The position numbers and the translations under genes were made by a program. Positions 21,788 through 23,931 of a stretch of DNA of 23,931 nucleotides are shown piece after piece (position 1 is the stretch's first letter; each line of letters opens with the position of its first letter). The stretch lies in assembly GCA_019408975.1 (NCBI GenBank), contig DXVA01000018.1:2815-26745 (forward strand), read 5' to 3'. Origin of the DNA: Lentisphaeria bacterium. GTDB lineage: Bacteria > Verrucomicrobiota > Lentisphaeria > Victivallales > UBA1829. The notes below the pieces were generated by a model that worked only from the letters and a program-made list of their open reading frames with translations, did no database searches and had not been told where the DNA came from.

Positions 21788-23931
21788 ATGAAACAGATGT
21801 TGGCATGGAGCCTGCTGCTCCTCGGTTCCGTTTCCTTTGCGGATGCATGGCGCGCGGAGGCGGAGGATTTTAAAGCCTCCGACAGCTGGCAGCAGGGAGT
21901 CGGCAAGGAGCTTTCCGGCGGGAAGTGCATGGTGGCTCTCAGGAAGAACGGCACGCTCACGGCGGATTGCAAACTGGCGAAAGCCGGCAAGTATTATGTC
22001 TGGGTGCGAACCCTGACGTATGGCGAGAAATGGAGAACCGGCGAGTTGAGCATCAATGGGAAAAATGCCGGAGTTTTCGGGGATGAACCGCTCAAAGAGG
22101 GAATGAAAAAGGGAACATGGCACTGGGTACGGCTTGCGAATGCCGTTGAACTGCCGGAAGGAAAGATTACGTTCGGCGTGAAGACCCCGAAAGGATATGT
22201 CCGCCTGGATGCCGTCATCCTGACCGATGACGCTGCGTTTATTCCTGCGGATGAACGCGCCGGAATGGAAAAGGTGCAGAGTCTGCCCCCTTTTCCTGAT
22301 CCCCTTTCCGCTGTAAAGCTTCCGGCGCCGCGCGGAAAGGGGGAAAATGTGCTTCTGTTTCACGGATCGCGTCCCTGGGTTGCGGGAAACACCACGGCAT
22401 TCCTGAGCGAGAGCGGATGTCGTGTCACGACGCTGGATTCGAAGTATCTGGACGGCCTGGGCGGAGCTTCGATCAAGGCATTTCTCACCGATCTTGTCGA
22501 ACCGGAACCGATGGACGGCATCACTCCGGCGATGGAACGCCTGGGGGACTATAAACTGGTGGTCGTCACCGCAATTCCTCCGGCGATGCAGAAGAAATTC
22601 TTTACTCCGGAACGGATTGAAAAATTGAAGGCGTATGTGAAGAACGGCGGTTCGCTGATGGTGAACTGCCATGTGCCGGAGACGCTCGGAGACTTGCTTC
22701 CGGTCAAGCTGGGGCCGATGTTGGAGAATCAGGAGAATTTCAGGGTGAAACGCCCGGCGGGCAAAATCTTTTCGGTTCTGCCGGAAGAATGGCCGTGTCT
22801 CGCTCCGTTCAGAAAGGCGGAACTTCTTTCCGGTGCCGAACTGCTTGCCCCGGTGGTGGACGGGCAGGGAACGCAGACCGGCATTTTCGCCGCCGTCAGG
22901 AATTACGGCAAGGGCAGAGTGCTTTTCTTTAATGAGGACTGGAACCGGAAACAGGGGATGCGGCAGATTTTTTCATGGGCATACGGAAAGGCGTTGATGA
23001 CGGCTCTTGCCGGCAGTGTTTCCGGCATTCCGCTTGACCCCGCGAAAACGCTGTACCCGCTGACTCCGCCGCCGGAAAGAAAAGTCCATGAAAAGCTGAC
23101 GCTTTCCGTTGCCCAGCCTCGAATGGAGCTCAGGGAAAACACGGAAAACGCGGTTGTTGCAGAACAGGACGGCAGGTCTGAAATCCGTTTTGCAAACGGA
23201 ATCCGGATTCAGGTTTCCGCCGATGGTGCCGTCGATGTGTTCTGGAAGGATGCGAAAGTACCCTATCTGCGAGGGCTGCGGGCGCCTGAACTGGTGTTTT
23301 CCGGCAGGCTGATTGAGGTGGACGTCGATACGGCGGAAGCGCTTGAAAATGCGAAAGCAGGGAAAACCGTTTCCGGGAAGTGGACGTTTCAGGGAATCCG
23401 CCGGGAGGAGCCCCGGAGCGCGACTCTTGCATTCCGGAATGAGAACGGCACAATGCTTGAATGGCGGTTCAAAGCGGGGACGCTGCATCTGGACGGACGT
23501 GATTTCACTGCCTTTGCGGAACGTGTGTCCATTCCGAAATCATCCGGGATGATTGAATCTCTCAAATTCAACTCGCAGTTTGCGGCGGGGACGGATTCCG
23601 CCGGACACCTTGCAAGGAGAATGTCCTGTTATTCACCGCCGCGCGGATATGCGGAATTCGATCTTTCCGGCGCAAAGAAAGCCGACACATGGTCATGGCA
23701 GTTCTTCGGAAGCGGACAGCCCTTTACGTGGATTGTCTCTCCGGCGGGAATTTATTCGGAGTTTGTGGATTCCCCTGTCCCTGCCTCTCCCAGATTGCAG
23801 GTCGCGCAGGGGGATAAGGCGGTTTCACAGGAATTGAAATTGATCGCCGGATATCGCCGCGCGCCGCTGGAGATGCCGTATGTCTGGCACGCATTTTCGC
23901 CGGGAGCCGAGCGCGGGAACAACGACTGGAT
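21788..23931 (+). CDS. Large secreted protein with N-terminal carbohydrate-binding module (3' partial)
   Basis: The reading frame is open to the end of the window (at least 714 codons). MKQMLAWSLLLLGSVSFADA is a clear signal peptide. Residues about 21-155 read like a CBM35/CBM6-type galactose-binding sandwich (WRAEAEDFK, GKYYVWVRTL, GELSINGK, GYVRLDAVILTDD). About 180-395 resembles a class I glutamine-amidotransferase-like or ThuA-type fold (NVLLFHGSRPWVAGNT, YKLVVVTAIP, LKAYVKNGGSLMVNCHVPE, YGKGRVLFFNEDWN). The remainder is beta-rich with no motif I can name. ATG 21788 is chosen over 21782 because AGGAG (21775-21779) is 8 nt from it. It follows the pseudopilin by 44 nt and closes a LacI-isomerase-pilin module. 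It probably binds or processes a glycan outside the membrane; the enzymatic activity is unknown. Confidence 0.8.
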   Translation, partial: MKQMLAWSLLLLGSVSFADAWRAEAEDFKASDSWQQGVGKELSGGKCMVALRKNGTLTADCKLAKAGKYYVWVRTLTYGEKWRTGELSINGKNAGVFGDEPLKEGMKKGTWHWVRLANAVELPEGKITFGVKTPKGYVRLDAVILTDDAAFIPADERAGMEKVQSLPPFPDPLSAVKLPAPRGKGENVLLFHGSRPWVAGNTTAFLSESGCRVTTLDSKYLDGLGGASIKAFLTDLVEPEPMDGITPAMERLGDYKLVVVTAIPPAMQKKFFTPERIEKLKAYVKNGGSLMVNCHVPETLGDLLPVKLGPMLENQENFRVKRPAGKIFSVLPEEWPCLAPFRKAELLSGAELLAPVVDGQGTQTGIFAAVRNYGKGRVLFFNEDWNRKQGMRQIFSWAYGKALMTALAGSVSGIPLDPAKTLYPLTPPPERKVHEKLTLSVAQPRMELRENTENAVVAEQDGRSEIRFANGIRIQVSADGAVDVFWKDAKVPYLRGLRAPELVFSGRLIEVDVDTAEALENAKAGKTVSGKWTFQGIRREEPRSATLAFRNENGTMLEWRFKAGTLHLDGRDFTAFAERVSIPKSSGMIESLKFNSQFAAGTDSAGHLARRMSCYSPPRGYAEFDLSGAKKADTWSWQFFGSGQPFTWIVSPAGIYSEFVDSPVPASPRLQVAQGDKAVSQELKLIAGYRRAPLEMPYVWHAFSPGAERGNNDW

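Noticed and set aside
1..23931. CRISPR arrays, tRNA or rRNA genes, insertion sequences, phage genes
   Set aside because: I found no regularly spaced repeats, no cloverleaf or rRNA sequence, and no transposase, integrase or phage structural motif in the window.

Overview
The window looks like a chromosomal piece of a Lentisphaerota bacterium (Victivallales/Victivallis-like; inference, no marker gene is present). The reasons are several pseudopilin genes with the FTLIELL...AILAAML(L/M)PAL helix, H-X9-DG type pilin C-termini, large secreted glycan-active proteins, and many one-gene LacI/GntR/AraC sugar regulators. Most genes sit near 50-58% GC, but some stretches inside genes are far more AT-rich.

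Layout. (1) 12-5363: an operon of two minor-pseudopilin-like proteins, one very large GspK-like protein (1106 aa) and a small secreted charged protein. It resembles the Verru_Chthon B-C-A cassette or T2SS GspI-J-K, and a rho-independent terminator closes it at 5453-5490. (2) About 5660-6460: the multiply frameshifted remains of a glycosidase-like gene. (3) 6579-8249: a CBS/DRTGG-regulated manganese-dependent inorganic pyrophosphatase. (4) 8363-14149: a promoter with a near-perfect palindromic operator, a GntR-LacI chimeric repressor, an H-X9-DG pseudopilin and a 1204-aa secreted GH42-like protein, all on the + strand. (5) 14161-15816 (-): a serine hydrolase of the beta-lactamase/esterase fold with an abutting UPF0126/TRIC membrane protein. 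(6) 16080-18405: a GH4 glycosidase (-) and an AraC regulator (+) that diverge from one compact promoter. (7) 18767-23931: a LacI repressor with its own operator, a xylose-isomerase-like sugar epimerase/isomerase, a second pseudopilin with an odd long leader, and a secreted protein with a carbohydrate-binding module that runs off the end of the window.

How it fits together (inference). Regions 4 and 7 are two versions of one module: transcription regulator, H-X9-DG pseudopilin, then a large secreted glycan-binding or glycan-cleaving protein. Region 6 adds a cytoplasmic NAD-dependent glycosidase under an AraC sensor. The window therefore reads as a chain of carbohydrate-utilisation loci in which a dedicated pseudopilin travels with each secreted enzyme. 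This pseudopilin-per-glycan-locus pattern is the most interesting feature here. The pilins also share a non-glycine residue before the predicted cleavage site. The cassette at 12-4702 has sharply AT-rich cores inside two of its genes.
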